A DNA stretch of 64,000 bases from Microcaldota archaeon (lineage in GTDB: Archaea > Micrarchaeota > Micrarchaeia > Micrarchaeales > CABMGC01). The notes under the pieces are model-generated. The model was not told the origin of the DNA, did no database searches, and worked only from the letters and a program-made list of their open reading frames with translations. The stretch covers positions 231,972-295,971 of the forward strand of contig JAKASU010000001.1 in assembly GCA_021818925.1 (NCBI GenBank). The letters run 5' to 3'. The position numbers and the translations under genes are program-made. This document shows positions 48,101-55,459 of the stretch, one piece after another (within the stretch, counting starts at the first letter, position 1; each line of letters starts with the position of its first letter).

Positions 48101-50948
48101 CTCCAATCCGGCGTGCGGCTGGAATCCTGGGCATCTGCCGCAAAGCTACAAGGGCAACTTCAAGCCCATAGGGCCTGCTCTGGGTGACGTGTATGTCACG
48201 CCGACAGATGTGGGCTTCAGCGTGAACTACAACAACACGGTAAACCTGATAATAAAGCCAGGCAGCTCTGGTTCGTGGCACCTCTGCACCGCCTTCGGTG
48301 TCCTGCCTCTTCCTTGTTACACGACAGTGACCAGCCCGCACTACAGCGAACTGATAGTGGGCACGACGCTGAATGTTGAGAACTACACCAAGCTCTTCGA
48401 CGGCATCAGCACTGGTCCCGTTTACTGCTATACCGACTCGTCCGCGGACGCGGCGCCTCAGGGCTCTTCGAACGGATGCCAGCTGCTCAGCGGCGTCAGC
48501 GAGATGAACGCGCCCGTCTACACGGTAGCCAACCCGTTCAGATACTTAGAGAGCCTTGGCGCGGCGCAGCAACTCACGTTCGCAGGCGCCGTATCCTCGG
48601 GGCTCCCGCCAGGCATCGCGAACAGCAGCTGCGCGAGCCAGCTGATAAACGGGCAGCCATGCAGCGGCACGCCGTACAAGACGAACGGTCCGCCGTCGAT
48701 GCAGATACAGCAGGCTCCCGTGGGCTGGGGCCTCGCCGACCAGATAACGGTGCAGTCGCCAAGCAGCTCCAACACCGTGGAGATACTCATAAACGGAACC
48801 GAGGTGGCGTCGGCGCAGGGAACCGCGACCTACGTCATATGCTCCACACCGGCGTTCTGCCTGCAACCGGGTAACTACCAGATACAGGGCAGGGACGCAA
48901 CCTCTGGCAAGAGCGTGAGCTACACGCTCCAGGTAAACGCAACGCCGTTGCTCACGCTTACGCCGGGGGTGCAGGTCGAGGGCAACACAGAATACATGAC
49001 GGTCAACACGTTCAACAACCAGGACAAGGTTGAGCTGCTGAAGAACGGAGTCGTAGTGGTGCCTCCCAGAACAGGCAGCATAAGCTACAACGAGAGCAAC
49101 TACAGCTCTGCTCCTGGCTATTACGTGATGGACGCGATGGACATCACGAACGGAAAGCAGAGCGCCGTGGTGCTCTACGTGGTGTCGAACGCGACCTCCT
49201 CGGCATCGGGTCAGCCCAGCGCGGCAACGGAGAGCCTGACGAGCCAGATAGGCGGCTATGTGCTCGTGCCATACGAGTACACGTACAGGTTGCAGCAGAG
49301 CTGGAGCAATCCTTCGCCCACGACCAACGGCACGACGCACGATGGGGTTATACAGGTGTATGACAGCGACGACTACGGCAACGGATGCTCGACCAGCGGC
49401 GTCTTCGCGCAGCAGGGGACGAGCAGCACCAGCACGATAAGCGTCTTCTCCACGGCGCTGACCGGGGCGACGAGCAACAAGCTCTCGGCAACGATAGAGG
49501 GCGGCTACACCTACCTGCACGACCTCTTCAACAACGACTACTTCATACCCAACCTCACAGACACGGGGCTCATACTGCCGCCGCAGATACAGTACGAGAT
49601 ACAGAACGACAGGCTCTTCGCGACAGTCTACGCAAACTCAACGCTCTGCCCGATGAGCGGCGGCGTCGTTGACTGCTCGAAGAACACGCAACTCGTTCTC
49701 AACGCGAGCAACCAGAGCTACTACCAGGTGCTGTACCACATACAGAGCGGGCCGAACACCCCCAGCCAGATAGACGGCGGCTACAAGGTGTTCAGCACCT
49801 ACCCGACGTTCGACCAGAACTCCGCTTCTCTGGTGCACGGCACGCCGGCGGCGTTCACGTCAAACGGCGCGGTCTTCAACTACAGCAGCCTCTTCATACC
49901 TACGAGCGTTCCGCTCTTCTCGCTCTACAAGCAGGTAGTCTATGACAGCACCCTCAACCTGTACCTCAACGGAACAAGCTACGCTGGAAGCGGACTGTCG
50001 CTTCTAGGATACCAGCGCCTAACATACGTCTTCGTCGACAGGTTCGGCAACAGGATATACGCGCCCATAGACGCAGACATAGCCTATCCTGTCACCGTAA
50101 CGCTCAAAGTCAACTCGCACGTCTCGCTAAACAACTCCAACCTGACCACGGTCAACATAACTGGCCAGGCGGGCGTCTTCTCCAATCTCAACTCCGCGTT
50201 CACGCCGCTGGGGGCAGGAAACAGCATCTACCTCTACTACAACAAGGACCTCAACTTCGTGAACTACAACCCGCGCACAGACCCGGTCAACGCGATCTAC
50301 TGCGCCTACAGCTTAAACTCGACGTTGCACCTCAACTGCACGCAGTCCAACCCGGTGCTCGTAGGCGACGGAGCCAACGACAACATAAGCACGTATGCGC
50401 CCATGTACAACGCGTCGGGGACGTGCGGCCCTCCGCCGAACGGGCTGCTGGAGAGGAACGTGAGGGCGTGCAACATCTACAACTCGCTGGGACTCTCTGC
50501 CAGATGCCCCAGCACCGCATCGAGCGCGGGCTCGGAGGAGTTCTGCTCTCCAATATACCTCAACGGCACAGGCTTCTGCACCTCGCAGCTCGGCCTCATC
50601 ACCATAGCGAAGACCGGCGTCAACGGCACCTTCAACTACACAACTACCGCGTGCGGCAACAGCCAGGACCAGATACTGGGCAGGTTCTACGGCTATCCCG
50701 GCCCGGAGCCGGTGCCCGTGAAGCAGGCGCCGCTCGGCCTCTCGCAGAACTCGATAGGCTCGTACTCGGGCCAGCTGACGCAGACGAACAACCTCAACTA
50801 CCAGTACGCGCCCTCGAAGGAGGCAGCGGCAGTGTTCCAGGTAGGGCTCTTCCTGCTCAGCTACAATAACATAGGAATAGTCGCGCTTCTCGCCAGCGCG
50901 GCCACCGCTTTGGCGCTGCTCTTCATGAAGAGGCGGGGGCGCGGATAG
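45177..50948 (+). CDS. Giant surface protein with signal peptide and C-terminal anchor
   Basis: A 1923-aa secreted protein. The signal peptide (ILLLFALAAAILIVPANA) is followed by a Thr/Ser run near residues 35-50. A Cys-rich knot (CSCNSCDGSGSCDYCPASC) near 327-345 precedes a second Thr/Ser linker near 368-384. The bulk is Asn/Ser/Tyr-rich beta structure with many N-glycosylation sequons; two tandem Ig-like repeats of ~70 residues lie at ~1190-1340 (each ends in a GxY..xxxD/A.xxT.GK pattern). A last membrane helix (GIVALLASAATALALLFM) and RRGRG tail anchor it. No enzyme motif was found; adhesion or cell-contact is plausible. Own TATA box (tatttataacttatatatg) upstream. Confidence 0.85.
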   Translation: MRTASGSILLLFALAAAILIVPANAATYVRIGTSSTTTTTTTTSSTTTTIALSCSNYCNTGGPYGGSACSSTAEAPYPTTCYVAQKFNTAYQQSSNPLFNNPSTISPYYQSPANSVSSYNVYNAPWFLTCPVNPYSSPNPTDSRLFYTSPYNNNQFPFVAGDVCLANTQDLTTQLRLPVTITWTSSTPAKATVRALETTGAADLQISALAYSPMYQAGLQNVISSTYYNSSYIFQKVPAAAQNAIWTWSATYANFSGAVQDTQTVNANPIIDKAWPISSSADDDSNGALAGSTAHSAENGTLALTQSGGAAAENSSGGPQFRQIGGECSCNSCDGSGSCDYCPASCPAVSVSTNICSSGYFCSSPGTSSTSTSTSTTTTSPTTTIESYTCQYSYKYSETTSLQSVNNQQVPFTEVELRGSGSSQQEALNSFSTSILPYFTYNFSAPSPDSQALSLSYDIFGPWNYYTPANSIDLFPIDTPDSFYINYNGLLISGPVSSLLNGNALQSLLSNIEKVLQNAGNIGGLLNALSHRKLSSPAISAPIAIAAMPNDYIFVLNQSSSNSNYYISVLRLIPHGYYNSSSDQPSGVQNVSVDSSQQAQGAQQYANAWSSYWNNVTALQNQTTYVVDSVDITTLLQGYTYCTQGSGRARGFCYPFTPLNISVDDRGDIYMSGYFASVNKPGLVKITGILNNSLSMTHASSGWTANETQILPLVAATPTSGLVFMGGPNSGYLYEFSGNDLSSLGSLSLSFNATNNTVPGENIALNIPAYLQDGGLYNLSIPGLYSYGTKFNPGTDFDKASYHHVLGLQEVNGYLYVLDDWAAGLNSQSCYTFFTCPNANMNILMVRVLNSTGFNVPLSPTLTNDLYQQQKCTATGSTNLLNTCTNKPPSSSQVQCLPSSYCSIQETGICGGRGSIEAQYDCVASGTKTSTYYATATGLFGNTSTYPPYGWVLSANITVSGWATINFCSSSNNAGSNPACGWNPGHLPQSYKGNFKPIGPALGDVYVTPTDVGFSVNYNNTVNLIIKPGSSGSWHLCTAFGVLPLPCYTTVTSPHYSELIVGTTLNVENYTKLFDGISTGPVYCYTDSSADAAPQGSSNGCQLLSGVSEMNAPVYTVANPFRYLESLGAAQQLTFAGAVSSGLPPGIANSSCASQLINGQPCSGTPYKTNGPPSMQIQQAPVGWGLADQITVQSPSSSNTVEILINGTEVASAQGTATYVICSTPAFCLQPGNYQIQGRDATSGKSVSYTLQVNATPLLTLTPGVQVEGNTEYMTVNTFNNQDKVELLKNGVVVVPPRTGSISYNESNYSSAPGYYVMDAMDITNGKQSAVVLYVVSNATSSASGQPSAATESLTSQIGGYVLVPYEYTYRLQQSWSNPSPTTNGTTHDGVIQVYDSDDYGNGCSTSGVFAQQGTSSTSTISVFSTALTGATSNKLSATIEGGYTYLHDLFNNDYFIPNLTDTGLILPPQIQYEIQNDRLFATVYANSTLCPMSGGVVDCSKNTQLVLNASNQSYYQVLYHIQSGPNTPSQIDGGYKVFSTYPTFDQNSASLVHGTPAAFTSNGAVFNYSSLFIPTSVPLFSLYKQVVYDSTLNLYLNGTSYAGSGLSLLGYQRLTYVFVDRFGNRIYAPIDADIAYPVTVTLKVNSHVSLNNSNLTTVNITGQAGVFSNLNSAFTPLGAGNSIYLYYNKDLNFVNYNPRTDPVNAIYCAYSLNSTLHLNCTQSNPVLVGDGANDNISTYAPMYNASGTCGPPPNGLLERNVRACNIYNSLGLSARCPSTASSAGSEEFCSPIYLNGTGFCTSQLGLITIAKTGVNGTFNYTTTACGNSQDQILGRFYGYPGPEPVPVKQAPLGLSQNSIGSYSGQLTQTNNLNYQYAPSKEAAAVFQVGLFLLSYNNIGIVALLASAATALALLFMKRRGRG

Positions 50949-51018
50949 GCCGATTGTCTCTTTATAAGGATATGTATTTATAGCAAGAAATGCATATTTT
51001 ATATCGAGGAGGAGTGGA

Positions 51019-52299
51019 ATGCTGCCTATAATTCTGAGCTTCGGTTCGATAGACGCGCTCATCCCGCTTATCATAATAGTTGTGCTCATAGCAGCGGCCG
51101 CGGGCCTCACAAGGGGCTTCGACATGCTCAAGTTCTTCGGCATAGAGACGATGGCGGGCATAGGCGCCGGAGCGGCGGCAAAGGGCTCGCTGCTCAAGAA
51201 GACGGCGTTCACAAAGACGGCAGGACAGGCCCTCGTGGGCAAGGGAGGCAGTATAACCAGCAAGGTGTTCTCGCCTTCGAAGATGGCCGCTAACAGCATG
51301 GCCAAAAGAACGGCCAGGAACGCTGCCTTCCAGAATGAGCTTAAGAACCTGGGCGTGAAGACGACCGCCAAAACAGCCTCGGCAGGCACGCTAAGGGGCT
51401 TTGCTGTACGAGCAGGCGGAACGGCTGTTAGGTTGGGACACACTATAGCGCCGGTTACTACGGTGGGGGCCGTGGCGGGAGTTGCAGGCGGAAAGGCAGT
51501 CATAAGGGAAGTGAAAGGCAGGTTCTCGAACACCAAGATAGACACCAGCGGCCTGAACAAGGACATCGCCAATATAGAGACGCCATTCAAGAATGAACTT
51601 GGGGGCCTGAAAGGCAAGACAAGCGTCGATACCAGTGAACTCCAGCTCAAGCTCGACAACAGCAAGAGAGCGTTTTCAAGGTCGGCCATAAAGTCGGATA
51701 GGCTCAGACTAAGGAAGGAGATCGCGGATCTGAGCAAGCAGATAGAAAATCGCGGTACCTTGGAGAGGAGGATGGCATTCCTGCAGTCAAAGGAGAAGGC
51801 GTTGCAGGAGGCGCGCGCCGACTTCTTGAAGGATGGAGACGTTGCGAAATTCAGGCAGCAGTTCAACAAGGTATGGAACTCTGCTTACAATACGCGATCC
51901 TCAAATGCCTATGCCGCGTACGCGATTGCGACGGCGGCGCCGGGGATAGCCCTTAACCTGTTTAATGAAGGAAAGAGGAGTGCTAATCTGAACAGGCTTG
52001 AGAGAAAGCTGAGAAACGATAACGCCACAAGAGGGCAATTCGAAATGCCGAAGGAAGAGAAGATAACACAGCTCGAGAGCCAGAACAGGCTCAGCGCTGC
52101 TATTGAAAGGATGAAAGAGAGGCGTAAAACTGAAGCGGCGGAGAAGAAGGAGAAGAATCAGGAGCTCCTGCGCAGCAGGATAGAGGACAGCCGCCTTGTA
52201 GTAGCGAACAAGAAAGTCGAGGCCAAGATAAGGGACGCGCGAGACAGCCTGCGCTCAAGGCTCAAGAAAAAGAATGAGAATGAGGAAGAAAGCAGCTAG
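51019..52299 (+). CDS. Membrane-anchored coiled-coil protein
   Basis: A 426-aa protein. One N-terminal helix (LIPLIIIVVLIAAAAGLTRGFD) is followed by a Gly/Ala/Lys-rich segment with another weakly hydrophobic stretch (VTTVGAVAGVAGGKAV, ~145-165) and then a long Lys/Glu/Arg-rich coiled coil (from ~225 to the end). A strong ribosome-binding sequence (GAGGAGGAG) sits just before ATG 51019. It begins 70 bases after the giant surface protein and is probably expressed with it. Function unknown; a cytoplasmic linker for the surface protein is a guess. Confidence 0.75.
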   Translation: MLPIILSFGSIDALIPLIIIVVLIAAAAGLTRGFDMLKFFGIETMAGIGAGAAAKGSLLKKTAFTKTAGQALVGKGGSITSKVFSPSKMAANSMAKRTARNAAFQNELKNLGVKTTAKTASAGTLRGFAVRAGGTAVRLGHTIAPVTTVGAVAGVAGGKAVIREVKGRFSNTKIDTSGLNKDIANIETPFKNELGGLKGKTSVDTSELQLKLDNSKRAFSRSAIKSDRLRLRKEIADLSKQIENRGTLERRMAFLQSKEKALQEARADFLKDGDVAKFRQQFNKVWNSAYNTRSSNAYAAYAIATAAPGIALNLFNEGKRSANLNRLERKLRNDNATRGQFEMPKEEKITQLESQNRLSAAIERMKERRKTEAAEKKEKNQELLRSRIEDSRLVVANKKVEAKIRDARDSLRSRLKKKNENEEESS

Positions 52300-52424
52300 A
52301 ACTCTTCCGATTCCTCGCTGTCGAAGTCGTCGTCGCCCTCATCGCTGTCGTCATCCATGTCCTCGTCAGTGTCATCGTCGTCGTTCTCGTCGTTCGTATC
52401 CTCGTCGTCTTCTTTCTTCGCCAT
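52296..52424 (-). CDS. 42-residue highly acidic protein
   Basis: Too short for the ORF track. ATG 52424 opens MAKKEDDEDTNDENDDDDTDE and ends FDSEESEEF before a TAG, so about two thirds of the residues are Asp or Glu. The TATA box TCCATATAAT (52461-52470, minus strand) lies about 40 bases upstream, with GGGGTGCC between. Its stop overlaps the stop of the coiled-coil gene by 3 bases. The strong acidic bias and clear promoter support a real protein; it may bind the very basic coiled-coil neighbours or cations. The 66-aa ORF listed here is a different frame. Confidence 0.6.
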   Translation of the reverse strand: MAKKEDDEDTNDENDDDDTDEDMDDDSDEGDDDFDSEESEEF

Positions 52425-52460
52425 ATTAAGGCACCCCTTCGGTTTCCCGAAGTCAATTCC

Positions 52461-52470
52461 ATTATATGGA
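52461..52470 (-). promoter_or_regulatory. TATA box of the acidic small protein
   Basis: TCCATATAAT on the minus strand, with the expected start near 52440, giving a ~15-base leader before ATG 52424. Confidence 0.5.
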
Positions 52471-52541
52471 AAAGTTATTTAAAGCTATGTTAACCGGCCG
52501 GGATATCCGAACCTACGGCGATAGAGTTACGTCTCTGCTCG

Positions 52542-54098
52542 TTAATCGAGAGAAAGCAGCTCCACCCTTGCGGCTTCGCTGGCCTGCTGCGCAGGCTTGT
52601 ACTTTCTCAGGAGTATGCTAAGCTCGAGCTGCCTCTTCACGAAGTCGTCGAGCGATTCCTGTACGTCTTTGACCTTTATGTTGTAGGTGCTGGAGAAGAG
52701 CTTGATCAGGTCCCAGTAGGTCCTCCTGCTCAGGTCCATGATCTCTTCTTCGTCCCAGTTAGCCGAATCGGTGAAGTGCTCTATCATGCGGTTTATGTGC
52801 TCGCTCGTTATCACTTTGGTGGAGAGCTTAAGGTCAAGCTGCTTCGCCTTCTTGTCCATTGCCGCCTCCAGCTCGTGTCTCATTTCGGTGAGCTTCTTGG
52901 ACTCCTCTTCAGGTATGCTTTTCTGGAACGTGGACGGTATCGCGTAGCCCAGCTCGACGATGGTCTGCAGGTACAGGCTGTTCAGCCTCTTCATGCGCTT
53001 CTTATCCGACTTGTCTTTGAGAGCATTGAACTCCTCAAGCAGCTCCTTTACCTTGTTCTCCTCGTACTCAACAAAATTAGTGCCGGCCACCTGCCTGGCC
53101 TCTCCCAAGAGCACTTCCGGGGTCCTGATCAGCACCGAGTTTGAAATGCCAAGGTCCTTGAGGTCCTCCGTGCTTAGGCTGTTGAGGAAGTCTGAAGATG
53201 CGTGCACCGCCTTCCTCCTCTTCACCTCGGCCTGAGCTTCGTCGATCGCGTTGATCATTATCACGTTCTCTTCGAATTTTGCAACCTCGGCGCGAGCCCC
53301 TGCAAGGTTGATCTCAGCGAGCGAATCGAGCACGGTCTCTGTCTGTCCGGTTTTGCTCTTGAACAGGGTGAGCGCCTGGCCTATCGCATAGAGCTTCTTG
53401 CCCCTCCCGCTTTTGCCCCTGTACTGCTCTATCTCGTGGAAAAGTTTGTTGAGCTTGCCGATCTCAGAATCCTTGTCATTGAATGATTTAAGCTCATTTT
53501 CGCACCTCTTCTTCTCTTCCTCGAGCATCTTCTCGAATTCGTCAGGATTGGATAGCGTTGCCTTGCTTGCGAGGGCCTTGATCCTTTCGTGCGCCCTCAG
53601 CGGTGCGTCCTCAAGTGCCACCTCAAACGAATTCCTTTCGTACTCGCTGCAGTTCTTGTTTGCAACTCTAAGCTTTTCCAGCCTTTCTTGCTCAGTTTCA
53701 TATTTTGTTGTTGCTTCGTTGAACTTCTTGTCCACACGAAGCAGCTTCGGAGGCATGCGCTTCTTGAGCGCTTCCAGTTCCTCGCCGGTCTCATGAAGCT
53801 CCAGGGAGCTTTCGCTTTTGGCGGCTTTCGAAGCGAGCTGCTTGTAACGGTCATAGTCGTTGAGTTCGTCGTGGCTGAGAAGGCTTACGACCTTATTAAG
53901 ATTCGATGCCTGCAGGTCCTTTTCGCTCTGCGCGGCCGCGACCCTTGACTTCTGGGCCTCTATCTCCTTAGGGACAAATTTAGCAACGAGCGGCAGTATC
54001 TCGTTGGCCGTGCCGATCCTTGGGGCCATCTCGACTATGGCCTTCTCGCTCTCGCGAACCTCGTTGCTTTTATTGAAAGACTTGACGTTCAGCACCAT
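52542..54098 (-). CDS. Long soluble coiled-coil protein
   Basis: A 518-aa Lys/Glu-rich protein with several coiled-coil stretches (EALKKRMPPKLLRVDKKF, EKMLEEEKKRCENELKSF, KVKELLEEFNALKDK). No membrane segment or signal peptide. The C-terminus (NIKVKDVQESLDDFVKRQLELSILLRKY) is also helical. ATG 54098 follows an AGGGGAG ribosome-binding sequence; the track's extra ten residues lack this. Not recognised as any known family. It faces the coiled-coil gene at 51019 across the acidic gene, so the group may act together with the giant surface protein. Confidence 0.75.
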   Translation of the reverse strand: MVLNVKSFNKSNEVRESEKAIVEMAPRIGTANEILPLVAKFVPKEIEAQKSRVAAAQSEKDLQASNLNKVVSLLSHDELNDYDRYKQLASKAAKSESSLELHETGEELEALKKRMPPKLLRVDKKFNEATTKYETEQERLEKLRVANKNCSEYERNSFEVALEDAPLRAHERIKALASKATLSNPDEFEKMLEEEKKRCENELKSFNDKDSEIGKLNKLFHEIEQYRGKSGRGKKLYAIGQALTLFKSKTGQTETVLDSLAEINLAGARAEVAKFEENVIMINAIDEAQAEVKRRKAVHASSDFLNSLSTEDLKDLGISNSVLIRTPEVLLGEARQVAGTNFVEYEENKVKELLEEFNALKDKSDKKRMKRLNSLYLQTIVELGYAIPSTFQKSIPEEESKKLTEMRHELEAAMDKKAKQLDLKLSTKVITSEHINRMIEHFTDSANWDEEEIMDLSRRTYWDLIKLFSSTYNIKVKDVQESLDDFVKRQLELSILLRKYKPAQQASEAARVELLSLD

Positions 54099-54204
54099 GC
54101 ACTCCCCTGAATATATTCTGCTTTTCACAGTATTTAAGCATTAGCTTTATACTTGCGGGAGAGCCGCTTAGGGTTATATAATTGCAAGAGAGTATCTTAT
54201 GGAA

Positions 54205-54276
54205 GGGCTCTTAGCGCAACGGTAGCGCGTCCGCTTTGCAGGCGGAAGGTTGCGGGTTCGAATCCCGCAGAGTCCA
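54205..54276 (+). tRNA. tRNA-Ala (anticodon UGC)
   Basis: Standard 72-base tRNA: acceptor GGGCTCT/AGAGTCC with one G-U pair, anticodon stem-loop TCCGC-TTTGCAG-GCGGA giving UGC, T-arm GCGGG-TTCGAAT-CCCGC. Discriminator A; CCA is not encoded. No intron. Confidence 0.96.
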
Positions 54277-54422
54277 CTGACACTCCTGCCTCTTGCGTGA
54301 TTTTCCTCTTTAAAAACATTGGCATAACTCATGCTTTGTTTAGAAATTACCTATTGTTAAACACCTTTGGCGATTATTAAACAAATTTTTAAACATGAAG
54401 TGTTAAATATGCTGAAACGAGA

Positions 54423-54677
54423 ATGTGTACGATGATTATAATGAGGACGCTACCTGTTTTAGTTGGAAGCCAACTTTTCGATAAAAAGATTGTATCGCAA
54501 GACGGGAAAGAAATGGGTACTGTCGAGGATGTGATAGTTGATATAGAAAAAGGCGGAGCAGTAGGGCTGGTGCTTCGAGACGGGGATTCTAAGAAAACTG
54601 TTAACTTGAACCAGTACGCTGCTTTAGACATTACTCCAGATCCTAATGTTTTTGTCTTGTTAAGAAGGGAAAAATAG
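54423..54677 (+). CDS. PRC-barrel domain protein
   Basis: An 84-aa small beta-barrel protein. The PRC-barrel pattern is visible: VLVGSQLFDKKIVSQDGKEMGTVEDVIVD followed by GLVLRDGDSKKTVNLNQYAAL. PRC barrels bind proteins or RNA, for instance in ribosome maturation or photosynthetic reaction centres; this stand-alone form is common in archaea. Starts at 54423, 54432 or 54441 are all possible; the TATA-like element at about 54385-54396 favours the first. Confidence 0.82.
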   Translation: MCTMIIMRTLPVLVGSQLFDKKIVSQDGKEMGTVEDVIVDIEKGGAVGLVLRDGDSKKTVNLNQYAALDITPDPNVFVLLRREK

Positions 54678-54781
54678 CAATAATATTTTTAAACAGCTTT
54701 TCGATTTTTAAACAAAGCTCATAACTCATGGCGCATGGGAAATCGCCTTTATAATTTTGCATCCAAGTACTATTTGATAAA

Positions 54782-55138
54782 ATGTTCCCAAACATGGACC
54801 CGAAGGCGCTGAAAGGAATGCTGGACAAGCTCGGCATAAAGAGCAAAGAGATAGATAGCTCACAGGTGGTCATACACTGCAACGACAAGGACATAGTGAT
54901 AGACGCGCCGCAGGTAACGCTGATAGAGGGCCAGGGGCTGCGCAGCTTCCAGATAAGCGGGACGGTGAGCGAGATAGACAGGAGCAAGGTTGAGGTAAGC
55001 GACGACGACATTAAGCTTGTGCAGGAGCAGACGGGCGTGAACGACACAGCACTGATAAGGAAGACGCTGGAGCAGAACCACGGCAACATCGCCGATGCGA
55101 TACTTGTGCTGAAGAACGAGAGGGACCAGCAGTCCTAG
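54782..55138 (+). CDS. nac: Nascent polypeptide-associated complex protein (aNAC)
   Basis: A 118-aa archaeal NAC. The NAC domain begins PNMDPKALKGMLDKLGIKSKEID and continues with VVIHCNDKDIVIDAPQVTLIEGQG; a UBA domain fills the C-terminus (DDDIKLVQEQTGVNDTALIRKTLEQNHGNIADAILVL). The homodimer binds ribosomes near the exit tunnel and shields nascent chains. Length and domain order are normal. Confidence 0.94.
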   Translation: MFPNMDPKALKGMLDKLGIKSKEIDSSQVVIHCNDKDIVIDAPQVTLIEGQGLRSFQISGTVSEIDRSKVEVSDDDIKLVQEQTGVNDTALIRKTLEQNHGNIADAILVLKNERDQQS

Positions 55139-55141
55139 CGG

Positions 55142-55456
55142 CTAGAACACGTCGACCTTGAAGACCTGCACGAACGGGACCTTGCCTATGCGCTTTACCT
55201 CCCCGTTGCCCACTATGCCCTTGCTTATCATTATCGCCACGGACCTCTCGCCAACGACGTTGGCCGAGTATATCTCCTCGCCGTCGACCATCCCCTGCGC
55301 CTTCTGCTCGCTCGTGAGCTCGCCCCTGTAGAAATCGGCGTACTTGTCAAGGTCCAGGAAGAGCTTGCCCTCCTTGAGCACCTTTCCTATCAGCTCCTCG
55401 TCGCACATGGCCAGTATCACGCCCTGGTCCGCGGCGTGCTTCTTCAGGAAGATCAT
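55142..55456 (-). CDS. DUF424 family protein
   Basis: A 104-aa conserved archaeal protein. The pattern CDEELIGKVLKEGKLFLDLDKYADFYRGEL and the later SANVVGERSVAIMISKGIV match DUF424, which is widespread in archaea. The function is unknown, but the family often sits near translation genes, as here next to aNAC. It is 4 bases from the next gene on the same strand, so the two are co-transcribed. Confidence 0.85.
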   Translation of the reverse strand: MIFLKKHAADQGVILAMCDEELIGKVLKEGKLFLDLDKYADFYRGELTSEQKAQGMVDGEEIYSANVVGERSVAIMISKGIVGNGEVKRIGKVPFVQVFKVDVF

Positions 55457-55459
55457 AGG

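Noticed and set aside
50313-51869. 518-aa minus-strand ORF across the end of the giant protein gene and the coiled-coil gene
   Set aside because: It runs antisense to two strongly supported genes, contains low-complexity composition and has no recognisable domain.
52262-52462. 66-aa minus-strand ORF
   Set aside because: A frame of the same DNA as the acidic protein; its Thr/Arg-rich content comes from reading GAC/GAT runs out of frame.
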